From: Acinetobacter junii CIP 64.5
Lineage (GTDB): Bacteria; Pseudomonadota; Gammaproteobacteria; Pseudomonadales; Moraxellaceae
DNA: 64,000 bases
Direction: 5' to 3'
NCBI RefSeq assembly: GCF_000368765.1
Contig: NZ_KB849653.1
Span: 161,760-225,759 of the forward strand
A program made the translations under genes and the position numbers. Positions 26,201 through 35,010 of the stretch are shown in pieces. A model generated the notes under the pieces. That model had not been told where the DNA came from, did no database searches, and was given only the letters and a program-made list of their open reading frames with translations. Numbering within the stretch: position 1 is the first letter of the stretch; every line of letters starts with the position of its first letter.

Positions 26201-26884
26201 CAACACAGCGCATGGCAACAAAGTCGTATAGAGCAACAACGTTTGTTAGAACGTTTGCAAGACTATGCAACTTCCCCAACAGAAACCACGCAACGTGTTT
26301 GGCGAGTATCGAAACAACTTCAGATCAGTTGCGTTACGCCCAAACACATCGCGCAAGACTGGATTAGCTTAGATGCTTCGAATGCACGTGCTAAACGCTT
26401 TGCCAAAGTTTGGCTTGAGTATTTGCTGTGGCTTGTCATTTTGGATCAAGAGACGGCCTCTGAAAAACGTCGTGTGGTGGTATTTAGTGATCAAACCGTG
26501 ATTTGTGAAGGGGTGAGTTCACATCAGGCGAAGCACTATTTACAGCATTGGCTACAGCTTTGGCAACAGGCCCAACAGCAACCTGTGGTGCTGCCTGCGG
26601 CATTGTTATTAAAGCCTTTAGAAAAAGGGAAAGCATATGACTGGGTTGAACAGGATACACTACATACGCTGAGTGAAGAGAGCCAAAATGATTTGCTGAA
26701 AATCTGGAAAAATACCTACAACACAGGCTTTGTTGATTTCAGTCAAGATGAGGCGAATCAACAGCATCGAGATTGGCAGTTTATTTTGCAGGAACAGGAT
26801 GCAACTGCATTGTTGCAATTCGCCTGTGATCATTATTCTTATGCTTTATATCAACCGATTTTTGAATTTTTACGAGTGGAGTAA
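23243..26884 (+). CDS. recC: Exodeoxyribonuclease V gamma chain RecC
   Basis: RecC is the subunit of RecBCD that splits the DNA strands and recognises Chi. The 1213-residue protein is close to the usual length (about 1120). It shows the family start GIHVIQSQRLDVLL, the helicase-fold segment FIVPSPAQEQWLTQKIAEQQ, the core SQIGQIRPIPYRLIVLLNLD with FPNRDSHIPFDLI, and LLFYNGFDVNDGE-like SYIGRS-region remnants, with inactive helicase and nuclease folds as expected. It has an AAAGAGG ribosome-binding site. recB starts three bases after its stop and recD follows, so recC-recB-recD form one operon; ptrA is absent. Confidence 0.96.
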   Translation: MGIHVIQSQRLDVLLQGVMASMNQPSSSPFQVFQTQHFIVPSPAQEQWLTQKIAEQQGMSANYQFHQRIRGFQWYAYQQVLENKEQVRKANIPRLILKWRIYQALQPFIQSAQISLLEDHPLYSIVQRIYDSADQLQDGTEKQLKKQSMLYWVAEQVSHLFNNYMIYRGSCQHGCVQDCSCASNWLSKWGRNQALDIEKLISTTDQQTSAFSLNQIEQLEAWQRWLWQHYFHEDFVEMQRIDTDFWKLLDNEVTRTQALAQLPKQIIIFTLLDLPPSQLQFLRRLGQYLDVLILHFNPSQEYWADSVDPQWKQRYDLGVKERFILKNPKATDAEITAFFEQFTLFFNAQARESRHPLLTRLGKQARDHFSLLSQLATGEEGKWVDAFVDHFPETLLGKVQSDIFYLAEPKAEQYQLAENDQSIQIHVCHSSLRQLEVLKEQLVHWLSEADDIPRRASDVLVLTPNLTELEPLIRSVFPAVAHTQEVFLPVKIAGVAQLDALNAWRAVLGRMQLPQGRFTQDDFADWLNLAATQQRYGLDYSQAQRILALLNDAGFKRGLDAAHLQQSLSANDDDYRYSFKFALDRLALGIAIPAHVMVQQTLSYADVQPSDFELIGLLIEIYQDLSARRDWWIAHELGQSFTVEAWLKKLKEDIHEFEQADIVALKAVRDIVHKQERMLTLASYYDDAETQLRQISLPLPYIVDEIQRALESQSAQVEPTGQITFSQIGQIRPIPYRLIVLLNLDTGKFPNRDSHIPFDLIDALRQQLGDRSRLEDDQGAFLDAVLLAQEQLWLFYNGFDVNDGEVREPSSVLQGFRDHLGLIIKPDLADSFANTETSCTDDYKALQIPSKLYPLYHLHRLQPFDPLGFIAEQRHIRYQDHWFKVASQLQQVKGERQAWVNTSYPLEQQDMIILDAHSWIQDVIFPARLYLKTLGIENLSATEMVDQTEPLMLDGLGKYAIRHFLQQNIDATAPALLQDQLPVGKVQHSAWQQSRIEQQRLLERLQDYATSPTETTQRVWRVSKQLQISCVTPKHIAQDWISLDASNARAKRFAKVWLEYLLWLVILDQETASEKRRVVVFSDQTVICEGVSSHQAKHYLQHWLQLWQQAQQQPVVLPAALLLKPLEKGKAYDWVEQDTLHTLSEESQNDLLKIWKNTYNTGFVDFSQDEANQQHRDWQFILQEQDATALLQFACDHYSYALYQPIFEFLRVE

Positions 26885-26887
26885 GAC

Positions 26888-29800
26888 ATGCATTCACAAT
26901 TTCCAGTGTCTTACCAACCGATTCGTGATATTCAATTCGAAGGTTTACATTTAATTGAAGCTTCAGCAGGAACAGGTAAGACTTATACCTTGTCGAGTCT
27001 CATGGTGCGGATATTTTTAGAAAAATATTTGCCACATCAGGTGATTGCAACAACATTTACTCGTGCGGCAGCAGCTGAGTTAAAAACGCGGATACGTGCG
27101 CGTTTAGTTGAGGTTCAACAGTTTTTAGAACCATTTCGAAATGTATTGGAAGCGGATATTTATCAGTTTGCCTTGCAAGAAAATGATCCATTAAAACAAC
27201 ATGTTCTACAAAATTTCGCACCGCGTATTGCTTATGCTTGTGAACGGTTAAAGCTAGTAATAGATCAGTTAGATGAGTTATTTGTTGGCACATTAGATAG
27301 TTTTAGTCAGAAATTATTACGAGAATTCGCTTTTGAAAGTGGAAAGATCGAACGCGCACAAATTACGGAAGATGCAAAAGCCTATACCCGTCAATTGATC
27401 CACGATGTACTGCGTGAATGGATTCAAGCCCAGCCCCAACCGTTGATTGATACACTTTATATGGTGGGCGGATTAAAGAATGTCGATTACTTTATTGGTA
27501 TGGTCGAAAGTTCACTAAATTTTAGTTCAGCACAATTTAAGTTGCCGAATTTTCCTGAGATTGAATGGGCTCAACTGCAACAATGGCGGCAACAAGCACA
27601 GCAAATTGAACTTAATTGCTTGGCTGAATATTTTAATTTGGATGGTGCACATTATTCACATATCAATGGAACTTCTTTTCGTAATCATGCATTTAATAAA
27701 CTGTTCAGTGAGTCTCTGCCTCAACTATTAAAAACACTTATTGAGACGGAGAATTTACAAGTTTTTGATGCTTATTTTTCCAGTCAACGTGATGCCGCAT
27801 TTAAATTTTTAGATAAGCTCAATGAGCAAAAAATATTTAAGAAATGTCCAGCTGATATTTCAGAAGGTTTTTATCAACATCCAACCCTTTTACAACTACA
27901 ACGATTACTTCAATCTCTGCAGCAGACTCAACAACAATTCGAACAATTACAAGTTTATTTAAAAGCTTATTTATGTGTTGAGGTTAAAAAACGTTTGCCA
28001 CAAATATTACAACAAAAGGGAGAAACTACTTTTGCTCAGCAAATTAAAACCTTGTCAGATGCTTTAAAGGGTGAGCAGGGGCAACGTTTTGCAGTCTTTG
28101 TACAAGCCCGATATCCGCTTATTTTGGTAGATGAGTTTCAGGACACAAACCAAGATCAGGATGATATGTTGGCTAGTATTTGGCGGCATCCACAGCGTTA
28201 TCAAAAGGGCTGCATGATTATGGTTGGGGACCGTAAACAGGCGATTTATGGGTTCCGTGGCGGGGACATGCTGACCTTTCTGAATGCCTATCAAGATATT
28301 ATGGCAAAACAGGGACGTGAATATAAATTGATTCATAACCATCGATCAGTCAAAGAATTGGTCGAAGTGGTGGATGCTTTATTTCAACGACAAATAGATT
28401 TTGGCGAGCAAGTGATCTATGACCCGATTCAAGCAGGAGAGCGACCACATCCTGCCTTAATCGATGATCATCAAATTAATCCTGCCCCTTTACGTTGGTT
28501 ACAGCTCGCAGACTCAAAAGAACAAGCGACTCAGGTCGCATGGAAAATTCAAAGTTTGCTCAATCAAGCACACTTAAATCAACTGTATCTTCAAGGTGAA
28601 ACTCGGAAAGCAATTGACGAAGATGATATTGCTGTACTTTCACGTAGTCACAGACAACTAGACGAAGTACAACAGGCATTGCAGCATTTGGGAATTCGTG
28701 TCAATCGACCATCAAAACGCAGCGTATTTGACTCGCCTATCGCACAAGATGTGGCAGCCTTATTGACGGCTCTACTTCATCCCTTTGATGAGGCTAAGTT
28801 GAAACGAGCCTTACTTAGCCGTTTATTTGGATTTGATCTTAACCGTTTGTTAGCACTCGAGCAGAGTCCAATTGGGTTAAGTGAGTACATGCAATCCTTT
28901 GATGATCTTCGTGAAATGTGGATTAACCAAGGTTTCTTGGTGGCGTGGCAACAATGTCTAAATCAATTCGAGATTTGGCAGCAATTGGTGATCACTCAAA
29001 GTAAAGATAATGAACGTGCCGTGGTAAATTTACGTCATTTGACCGATATTTTGAGTCAGCATAGCGAACATGTACAAGGACCTCAGAATCTCTATCATTG
29101 GTATCTTAAACAGCTGAATTCGCCAAGTGATCGAGAGTGGGAGCTGGAACATAAACTATCCAGTGAAGCTGGTGTTCAACTCATGACGATTCATCAATCT
29201 AAAGGATTGGAGTTCAAAATCGTCTTTTTATTGGGTGCAAATAAATCACCCTCAAATCAATCAGAAGCTTTAAACTTTTCCACTACAGAGATTCAACTCC
29301 CTGAAACAGGACAAATCCGAACACAACGTGTCGTTGCGATCGCCGATAAGAATTTTCTTCAAGATACAGAAATCAATCAGCATCAACAACGTGCTCAAGC
29401 CGAACAAAACCGTTTATGGTATGTCGCACTAACGCGTGCTAGTCATCGTATTTATGCTGTTTTTGAACCTGAAAAAGGGGATAAAGCCAAAGCATCTGCC
29501 TTAGCTTTTTGGAAAAACCAAGCTGAGGTTTTTCAGCATATCTATAGCGCGGATGAGGCGTGTCTTCAGGAACGTCCTGCAACTCTTCGTACTGCAAAAA
29601 TGTCTCAAGATTTGACACTTGCCGCACAGCCTTTACCGACACAACGTTTTTATGCACGCGGCAAAACTAGCTTTAGTTATTTGGCACAACATTTAAAACA
29701 TAAAGCCAATCGTATGGATCGCTTGGCAAATATGGATCAGAATCTACAACAGGCTGAAGATGAATTAGAGCTCACACAAATCATCATTGATGAGAGACCG

Positions 29801-30607
29801 GTTTCGCAGCCAATCGCCTGGATTAAACAAAATTTTCCAAAGGGTGCTTTGGCAGGTAATTTCTTACATGAGATTTTTGAGCTGATTGATTTTCAACAAC
29901 CTGATACTTGGGTCGAAGAAATTCGTCGCCGTTTTAAGAATACTTATCAAAGTTTATGGTCTGATCTTTTTAGCTTGTATCAACAGCAGTTTCCAGAACA
30001 GCCACAAGCTGAGCAGTTGTTATATCAATGGATTGCGGAATGGCTACAAGATGTTTTGGCTACACCTCTGAATGGTGATTTTCAGTTAAAGCAGTTAATA
30101 GCAGGACAGTATCTGTCGGAATGTCCATTTTATCTGTCTTTATCTGATCGTGTATTAGCAATGCAACGCATACAGCAGTTGTTTGAAGAATATGACATTT
30201 TTATGCCTGAACTATTGGAGGCGAAATCAGCACGTTATCTAAATGGTTCTATTGACTTGGTCTATTTTGATGGTCAGCGCTACCATATTGCCGATTATAA
30301 AAGTAATTATTTAGGTGCAGATCAATCAGATTATGGTGCTGAACAGATTGCTGACAGTATGTCATTGTCCAGTTATTGGCTTCAGGCAGGGTTATATTTA
30401 GTCGCTTTGCATCGCTATCTTCGCGTTAAACTGCAAAATTATAATATTGCAGAACATCTAGGTGGTGCATCTTATCTGTATTTGCGTGGTATGAATGGAC
30501 AGGCTCAGCAAGGCTATTTTTATTGGAAGCCAAATGATGAGTTTATTTTACGATTAGATGCAATACTGGGATATTTTTCTGAGGATAAAAATCAGAAAAT
30601 AATGTAG
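26888..30607 (+). CDS. recB: Exodeoxyribonuclease V beta chain RecB
   Basis: RecB is the 3'-5' helicase and nuclease subunit that processes DNA double-strand ends and loads RecA. The 1239-residue protein has Walker A ASAGTGKT at residues 25-32, motif Ia TTFTRAAAAELKTRIR, Walker B LVDEFQDTNQDQ, motif III MVGDRKQAIYGFRGGD, motif V TIHQSKGLEFKIVFL and motif VI RLWYVALTRASHRI. The C-terminal RecB-family nuclease domain is intact, with the acidic motif GSIDLVYF and the catalytic DYK in HIADYKSNYLG. It starts three bases after recC with a GGAG ribosome-binding site. Confidence 0.97.
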   Translation: MHSQFPVSYQPIRDIQFEGLHLIEASAGTGKTYTLSSLMVRIFLEKYLPHQVIATTFTRAAAAELKTRIRARLVEVQQFLEPFRNVLEADIYQFALQENDPLKQHVLQNFAPRIAYACERLKLVIDQLDELFVGTLDSFSQKLLREFAFESGKIERAQITEDAKAYTRQLIHDVLREWIQAQPQPLIDTLYMVGGLKNVDYFIGMVESSLNFSSAQFKLPNFPEIEWAQLQQWRQQAQQIELNCLAEYFNLDGAHYSHINGTSFRNHAFNKLFSESLPQLLKTLIETENLQVFDAYFSSQRDAAFKFLDKLNEQKIFKKCPADISEGFYQHPTLLQLQRLLQSLQQTQQQFEQLQVYLKAYLCVEVKKRLPQILQQKGETTFAQQIKTLSDALKGEQGQRFAVFVQARYPLILVDEFQDTNQDQDDMLASIWRHPQRYQKGCMIMVGDRKQAIYGFRGGDMLTFLNAYQDIMAKQGREYKLIHNHRSVKELVEVVDALFQRQIDFGEQVIYDPIQAGERPHPALIDDHQINPAPLRWLQLADSKEQATQVAWKIQSLLNQAHLNQLYLQGETRKAIDEDDIAVLSRSHRQLDEVQQALQHLGIRVNRPSKRSVFDSPIAQDVAALLTALLHPFDEAKLKRALLSRLFGFDLNRLLALEQSPIGLSEYMQSFDDLREMWINQGFLVAWQQCLNQFEIWQQLVITQSKDNERAVVNLRHLTDILSQHSEHVQGPQNLYHWYLKQLNSPSDREWELEHKLSSEAGVQLMTIHQSKGLEFKIVFLLGANKSPSNQSEALNFSTTEIQLPETGQIRTQRVVAIADKNFLQDTEINQHQQRAQAEQNRLWYVALTRASHRIYAVFEPEKGDKAKASALAFWKNQAEVFQHIYSADEACLQERPATLRTAKMSQDLTLAAQPLPTQRFYARGKTSFSYLAQHLKHKANRMDRLANMDQNLQQAEDELELTQIIIDERPVSQPIAWIKQNFPKGALAGNFLHEIFELIDFQQPDTWVEEIRRRFKNTYQSLWSDLFSLYQQQFPEQPQAEQLLYQWIAEWLQDVLATPLNGDFQLKQLIAGQYLSECPFYLSLSDRVLAMQRIQQLFEEYDIFMPELLEAKSARYLNGSIDLVYFDGQRYHIADYKSNYLGADQSDYGAEQIADSMSLSSYWLQAGLYLVALHRYLRVKLQNYNIAEHLGGASYLYLRGMNGQAQQGYFYWKPNDEFILRLDAILGYFSEDKNQKIM

Positions 30608-30645
30608 ATAAAGTGTGTAATTTTAAATTAAACAAAAGTTTATCT

Positions 30646-30717
30646 TGTGAATAAGTCTGTCTATAACCTTGTGGACAAGCGTGTGGGTAAGTTTGAGGAT
30701 AACTCTGTGGACAAAAG
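30646..30717 (+). repeat. Six 12-bp tandem DnaA-box-like repeats across the recD start
   Basis: Six imperfect 12-bp units begin at 30646, 30658, 30670, 30682, 30694 and 30706. Their first nine bases are TGTGAATAA, TGTCTATAA, TGTGGACAA, TGTGGGTAA, TGAGGATAA and TGTGGACAA. On the opposite strand the first matches the DnaA-box consensus TTWTNCACA exactly and each of the others differs at one position. The period of 12 is four codons, so within recD it would encode a V(N/D)K(R/S)-like repeat. Confidence 0.8.
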
Positions 30718-32452
30718 AATTAGTCAGCAACCAGAACAAAACCAGTGGTTGAATGTGTGGAGTCGCTATCTTTCTCAAGCACCGTTCTCTCAATCTGCTC
30801 AACCATCGAATGCTGCGAAAATATTAGAGCAATTGATGGAAGCCAGTTTACAAGGCGACAGTTGTATTGATTTTGAAGCAATACAGCTTGAAGCATTAGG
30901 TGATCTAGCGGTTTCCAGTGAAATCGCAATGACTCAGGTTGCCCCATGCGTATATGATCAGCAGGGCTTGGCATTATACCGATATTGGCAATTAGAACAA
31001 CGCCTCGCTCATCAGATTTGTCGATTAAAGCGACAAATGGTACCAGAGGTTGATATTTCTGTTTATCAACATTTATTGAGTGATGAATTTCAGCAGAAAG
31101 CTTTAAGTATGGTGTTGCAACAATGGCTCAGCATCATTACAGGAGGACCAGGTACAGGTAAAACCTATACTTTGGCACGCATTATTGCTGCATTAAATCA
31201 AACAATCCCTGATATTCGGATTGCCATGGCTGCACCTACTGGTAAGGCAGCGCAACGTATGCAAGAAGCATTGCAAAACTCATTTAAGGATCCCAAGCTG
31301 CTTGAGTCTGGGCTAGTAACGGATAACCTACGACACCAAAGTACCCAAACATTGCATCGATTGTTAGGAATGGGGAATCGACAAGTTCCACGCTTCAATC
31401 TCAAACAACCATTACCTTATGATGTCATCGTAGTGGATGAGGCGTCGATGTTAGATTTGAGTCTTGCGACCGCGTTATTTGAAGCGGTTCCTGAGTCATG
31501 TCGAATTATTTTATTGGGAGATGCCAATCAATTAGCATCCGTCGATGTGGGAGCAGTTTTAGCAGATTTACAGCAGGTGAAAGGCTTGGCAGATAATCGA
31601 GTAGAGCTAAAAAATAGTCGCCGTTTTTCTGATGAAGCCAAAATTGGTCAGTTAGCTCGTTTTATTCAAGCACAATCGGCTTCTGCTGACTCTCATTTAG
31701 TTTTATCTAAACTTGAAAGTGAAATTGTAAAGCCTGCTTTACTTCAGCAGATTAAACTCAGTAAAGAAATGCCTGATTTTATTCAGTTGGAATATTTACC
31801 TGAGCAACAGGATATAGATGCTGAGCAGTATCAACAAAAACTAATGTATGGCTTTCAAGATTATGTCGACGTATTAAAAAACTATATAGAAGCCGACCAA
31901 CCAGAATCATATATTCAACAGGTTATTCAGGTCTTTGATGATTATCGAATTTTAGTGGCAGTGAAACATGGTGCTTTGGGGATCGAACAACTCAATCGCT
32001 ATGCTGAACGTTGGGTGAATCAGCAGCTTAAACAAATTGCAGTTGCAGAATGGTATGTTGGACGCCCTGTGATGATGACCTATAACGACTATCAGTTAGG
32101 GATTTCAAATGGTGATATTGGGATTTGTTTTAAACATCGAAGCCAAGCACAACAATTTGAAGTGTACTTTCCGAGTTTAAATAAGTGGATTGCAGCACAT
32201 CGACTACCGCGTAATATGCAAACAGCGTTTGCATTGACCATTCACAAATCTCAAGGTTCTGAATTCTCTCATACTGCAATTGTCTTAGATGCACATGCAG
32301 AAAAATTGTTGAGTCAGGAATTGATCTATACAGCAATTACAAGAGCGAAAAAAGTCGTGAGTATTTTAGCGACACAGAAATCATTACGAGCAGCCCTTAC
32401 GATTCGAACAGTTCGTCGCAGTGGTTTAGTTCAAAAGATTAATTTAGGTTGA
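30647..32452 (+). CDS. recD: Exodeoxyribonuclease V alpha chain RecD
   Basis: RecD is the 5'-3' SF1B helicase of RecBCD. The 601-residue protein has Walker A GGPGTGKTYT near residue 165, a following motif AAPTGKAAQRMQEAL, Walker B VVDEASMLDL, motif III LLGDANQLASVDVGAV, and the C-terminal UvrD_C_2 part with TIHKSQGSEFSHTAIVL and LIYTAITRAKKVVSIL. The GTG at 30647 gives the longest form, but the first 24 codons fall in a 12-bp repeat array and GTG codons at 30671, 30683 and 30707 are also in frame, so the true start is unsure. No ribosome-binding site decides it. Confidence 0.95.
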   Translation: MNKSVYNLVDKRVGKFEDNSVDKRISQQPEQNQWLNVWSRYLSQAPFSQSAQPSNAAKILEQLMEASLQGDSCIDFEAIQLEALGDLAVSSEIAMTQVAPCVYDQQGLALYRYWQLEQRLAHQICRLKRQMVPEVDISVYQHLLSDEFQQKALSMVLQQWLSIITGGPGTGKTYTLARIIAALNQTIPDIRIAMAAPTGKAAQRMQEALQNSFKDPKLLESGLVTDNLRHQSTQTLHRLLGMGNRQVPRFNLKQPLPYDVIVVDEASMLDLSLATALFEAVPESCRIILLGDANQLASVDVGAVLADLQQVKGLADNRVELKNSRRFSDEAKIGQLARFIQAQSASADSHLVLSKLESEIVKPALLQQIKLSKEMPDFIQLEYLPEQQDIDAEQYQQKLMYGFQDYVDVLKNYIEADQPESYIQQVIQVFDDYRILVAVKHGALGIEQLNRYAERWVNQQLKQIAVAEWYVGRPVMMTYNDYQLGISNGDIGICFKHRSQAQQFEVYFPSLNKWIAAHRLPRNMQTAFALTIHKSQGSEFSHTAIVLDAHAEKLLSQELIYTAITRAKKVVSILATQKSLRAALTIRTVRRSGLVQKINLG

Positions 32453-32559
32453 TTGTGAAATTAATCTTTAAAATGAGGGCTTTTGTAAGCAAAAGCTTAC
32501 ATAGATTCGAGATATTGTCGCTAGAGCTAAATACGTGTTTTTGAGATTATATAACCACA

Positions 32560-32707
32560 AACAGCCTAGCAAGGAATGCTAGGTAAATCGCACAAAGATA
32601 ATAATAAAGTCGGTATGACAGCGAACTTACAGTGAAGTAAGTGATAAAAGAGGAAACTTACAGCCGCTAAGCCTTGTAGTTTTGGGAGAGACTACAGGGC
32701 TTTTTTA
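32560..32707 (+). ncRNA. Candidate small RNA A (structured, ends at a terminator)
   Basis: Two short stem-loops (stems CCTAGCA/TGCTAGG and ACTTAC/GTAAGT) are followed by the sequence AGAGGAAACTTACAGCC and a strong intrinsic terminator. The arrangement is that of a bacterial small RNA of about 150 nucleotides. The 5' end is not fixed by a clear promoter. It does not match 6S, tmRNA, RNase P or 4.5S RNA features that I know. It could instead be only the recD 3' UTR. Confidence 0.35.
32669..32707 (+). terminator. Intrinsic terminator downstream of recD
   Basis: A 12-bp stem with one G-U pair (AAGCCTTGTAGT / ACTACAGGGCTT) encloses a 10-base loop and is followed by a run of six T. It lies over 200 bases after the recD stop. 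Confidence 0.9.
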
Positions 32708-32879
32708 TTTTCTTGATTTTTCTTTATCTGATTTCATCAAATTGCAATTTAGTTTGTTTAACTTGCAACACATTAATATTCACTCTGAGTCATTTTAAAA
32801 TTTAGATTATTATTTAATCTAAAAAAGTGATTGTAGGACAACAAATTTGTATTATTAAGTTAAATGTTATACAGACCTG

Positions 32880-33097
32880 TACGTTTTTGCTTACATAGAG
32901 ATAAGAAAAATGCTATTTTTCTCCACAATTGATTCTGAGAGAATAGTAAGCATAAAGAGGAACAAGCTCTAATAACTGCACAGTACACCAAGAAAATGAT
33001 GTGCTCATACGTTCAGAGGGTTGAATGTAGCAAAACAAGAAAAGAAAGTGATAACTATAATTACGCGCAGAAGCCCAAGTCTAACTTGGGCTTTTTT
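32880..33097 (+). ncRNA. Candidate small RNA B (ends at a terminator)
   Basis: A possible extended -10 (TGTTATACA) near 32865-32873 precedes about 220 bases without a gene that end in a strong terminator. A 20-codon frame at 32910-32972 with AGAGATAAG upstream could be a leader peptide, or chance. The transcript contains AAAGAGGAACAAGC, similar in kind to the AGAGGAAACTT of candidate A. No known RNA family is recognised. Confidence 0.3.
33071..33097 (+). terminator. Intrinsic terminator before the serine hydrolase gene
   Basis: A perfect 10-bp stem (AAGCCCAAGT / ACTTGGGCTT) with a three-base loop is followed by T6 on the plus strand. The minus strand has no good T-run, so it ends a rightward transcript and not the leftward hydrolase gene. 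Confidence 0.92.
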
Positions 33098-33115
33098 ATG
33101 CGTGAACGCTTCAGA

Positions 33116-34414
33116 TTAAACTTTATCATTTTCAGTACGATCAGTTGCAAACAATGAGCGTCGCTGATTCTTTGGAATTTTTGGACAGTTGGTTGAGATT
33201 TGATAGAGGGTCTTTGCTAATGCAGGTAAATGAGTTCCGACGACTGATTTGCCCGTTGTGAGTAGAGAAACACTGATGTCGCGCTCTGGGTCTGCCCAAC
33301 ATAAAATATTTGAGAACCCGATATGCCCAAATGCTTGTCCAGTCATTGGACCAAATAAGCCAATTGGATTGCTTCCAAGCATAGGTCCTAACGCATAGCG
33401 CATAGGGGCTAATAAGGTACGATCTAAGCTAACTCCAGAAGTTGGCAGGGTTGAACGGAATACCGTTTGTGGCGACATAATTTGTTTGCCTTCATATTCA
33501 CCACCACTCAACAACATTTCAAAGAAACGTCCTGCTTGTTCAGCACTGGTGTAAATATTTCCCGCTGGACAGATGGTATCCATAAAACGGTTGTCATTGG
33601 TTACATCAACTGCAAGTTGTAGTCCACCACCTAATACGTGGTGTAGATAGTGATCCGTCCCTAAACTTGGATGGATTCCTGTGGCATAGTTTAATGCCGC
33701 ATCGGCACGATATTCTGGTTTGAGACCGTAGTTAAAATAGTTAAGCCCCATTGGTTTTTCGATTTGTTCAGCCAAAAAGTCACGAACATTTTGTCCTGTT
33801 ACACGTTTAACGATTTCACCCAAGATATAACCTGCGGTAACTGCATGATAGGCGAGGTGAGTACCTGATGGTGAAACAGGTTTAGCAGCACAAAGTAACT
33901 TTAAAACTTCATCTTGGTTGAACAGAAGTTCTGGAGTAACTTCTTGATCAATACGAGGGATTCCACCACGGTGAGAAAGTAAATGAAAAATGGTGGCACG
34001 ACGCTTTCCGTTGACACCATATTCAGGGATATAGTAGCTGATTGGATCTAGTAAATTTAGATCACCACGCTCATCTAACATATGGATGAGCATCGCTGTG
34101 ACCATTTTCGATGCTGAAAATAAACAAATTGGAGTATCTGGTGTTCCGATTTGCGCATCAGCAGCTAAACCTTCTGGCGCATTTCCCCGTGCATAGCCAA
34201 TACTTCGGTTGAGTAGAATCTGTCCATTACGACGTAAGCACAGGGTTACAAGCGGGTAATTACCTGTTTTATAAAGTTGTTCGACACTATTCCAAATTTT
34301 TTGGATTTGACGTTCCGTCATCCCACCCAATTCAGCTGCGACCTCATCTTTGGAGCGAATAACTTGATTCAGGTCTTTTGGAACATAACAGGTATTGGTA
34401 GATAAAATTTTCAC
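33116..34414 (-). CDS. Serine hydrolase of the class C beta-lactamase/esterase family
   Basis: This is a beta-lactamase-fold (PF00144) enzyme of 432 residues, more likely an esterase or peptidase than a lactamase. The nucleophile motif is S100-A-S-K103 and the second-motif tyrosine is Y189 in LAYHAVTAGYILGE, where YHA replaces the YxN of true class C lactamases. No signal peptide is visible, which also argues for a cytoplasmic esterase of the EstB/family VIII kind. The start is a GTG with a GAGGGAA ribosome-binding site. The substrate is unknown. Confidence 0.85.
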   Translation of the reverse strand: MKILSTNTCYVPKDLNQVIRSKDEVAAELGGMTERQIQKIWNSVEQLYKTGNYPLVTLCLRRNGQILLNRSIGYARGNAPEGLAADAQIGTPDTPICLFSASKMVTAMLIHMLDERGDLNLLDPISYYIPEYGVNGKRRATIFHLLSHRGGIPRIDQEVTPELLFNQDEVLKLLCAAKPVSPSGTHLAYHAVTAGYILGEIVKRVTGQNVRDFLAEQIEKPMGLNYFNYGLKPEYRADAALNYATGIHPSLGTDHYLHHVLGGGLQLAVDVTNDNRFMDTICPAGNIYTSAEQAGRFFEMLLSGGEYEGKQIMSPQTVFRSTLPTSGVSLDRTLLAPMRYALGPMLGSNPIGLFGPMTGQAFGHIGFSNILCWADPERDISVSLLTTGKSVVGTHLPALAKTLYQISTNCPKIPKNQRRSLFATDRTENDKV

Positions 34415-34536
34415 GATTCCCTCGAATTTTTTCGTTTTCTTTCACTTCTGTTATAAATTGAAAACAGATTCATCCTAGTGTGCCGTTTTTGTTCAACGCT
34501 GTCAGCTGCCGAATTGCCAGTAAACATAAAACATTT

Positions 34537-34565
34537 TTGCAATATAACGATAGATCACTTAAAAT
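34537..34565 (+). promoter_or_regulatory. Sigma-70 promoter of rpsO
   Basis: TTGCAA (34537-34542) and TAAAAT (34560-34565) are separated by 17 bp, close to the consensus. The predicted start gives a leader of about 80 bases with a small inverted repeat (GTTGC / GCAAC), the place where S15 autoregulation acts in E. coli. Confidence 0.65.
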
Positions 34566-34650
34566 AGCACCTTGCTGTAGTGATGCACGGCAGTCGGTTG
34601 CTCGCAACTGATCATTATCATTTAACTTTTAAGCATCTCGGAGAAATCGA

Positions 34651-34920
34651 ATGGCTTTAACTAATACTGATCGCGCAGAGATCATCGCTAAATTTGCTCG
34701 TGCTGAAAATGACACTGGTTCACCAGAAGTACAAGTTGCTTTGTTGACTGCTCAAATCAATGATTTGCAAGGTCACTTTAAAGAGCACAAACATGACCAC
34801 CACAGCCGTCGTGGTTTGATTCGTATGGTTAACCAACGTCGTAAATTACTTGATTACTTAAACGGTAAAGATCACGGTCGTTATGTTGCTTTGATCGGCG
34901 CATTAGGTTTACGTCGTTAA
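34651..34920 (+). CDS. rpsO: 30S ribosomal protein S15
   Basis: S15 is a primary 16S rRNA-binding protein. The 89-residue length is exactly that of the family, with the conserved segments [34 protein letters not shown] and [20 protein letters not shown] ribosome-binding site precedes the ATG. It lies upstream of pnp as in E. coli. Confidence 0.98.
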   Translation: MALTNTDRAEIIAKFARAENDTGSPEVQVALLTAQINDLQGHFKEHKHDHHSRRGLIRMVNQRRKLLDYLNGKDHGRYVALIGALGLRR

Positions 34921-35010
34921 TTCGATTTTACTTTGTTTTCGCTATTTCGCATGTTGTTATGCTTTATCGCTGAAAAGAGAGTTTCATCTAATTTATTTTA
35001 GGTGATTTTA

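Larger units (their letters stand above)
32453..33115. other. 663-bp gene-free region between recD and a serine hydrolase gene
   Basis: This is the only gap over 300 bases. It holds small hairpins (GCTTTTG / CAAAAGC at 32479-32496, CCTAGCA / TGCTAGG at 32565-32583, ACTTAC / GTAAGT near 32620-32640) and two strong plus-strand terminators that no visible gene explains. Between them (about 32710-32880) lies AT-rich sequence with a possible extended -10 (TGTTATACA near 32865). I see no convincing protein gene. Confidence 0.7.

Noticed and set aside
32910..32972. 20-codon frame as a real gene
   Set aside because: It is too short to judge from sequence alone, so it is mentioned only within the candidate small RNA.
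33116..34414. Class C beta-lactamase resistance gene
   Set aside because: There is no signal peptide and the YxN motif is YHA. This fits cytoplasmic esterase-type relatives better than a lactamase.
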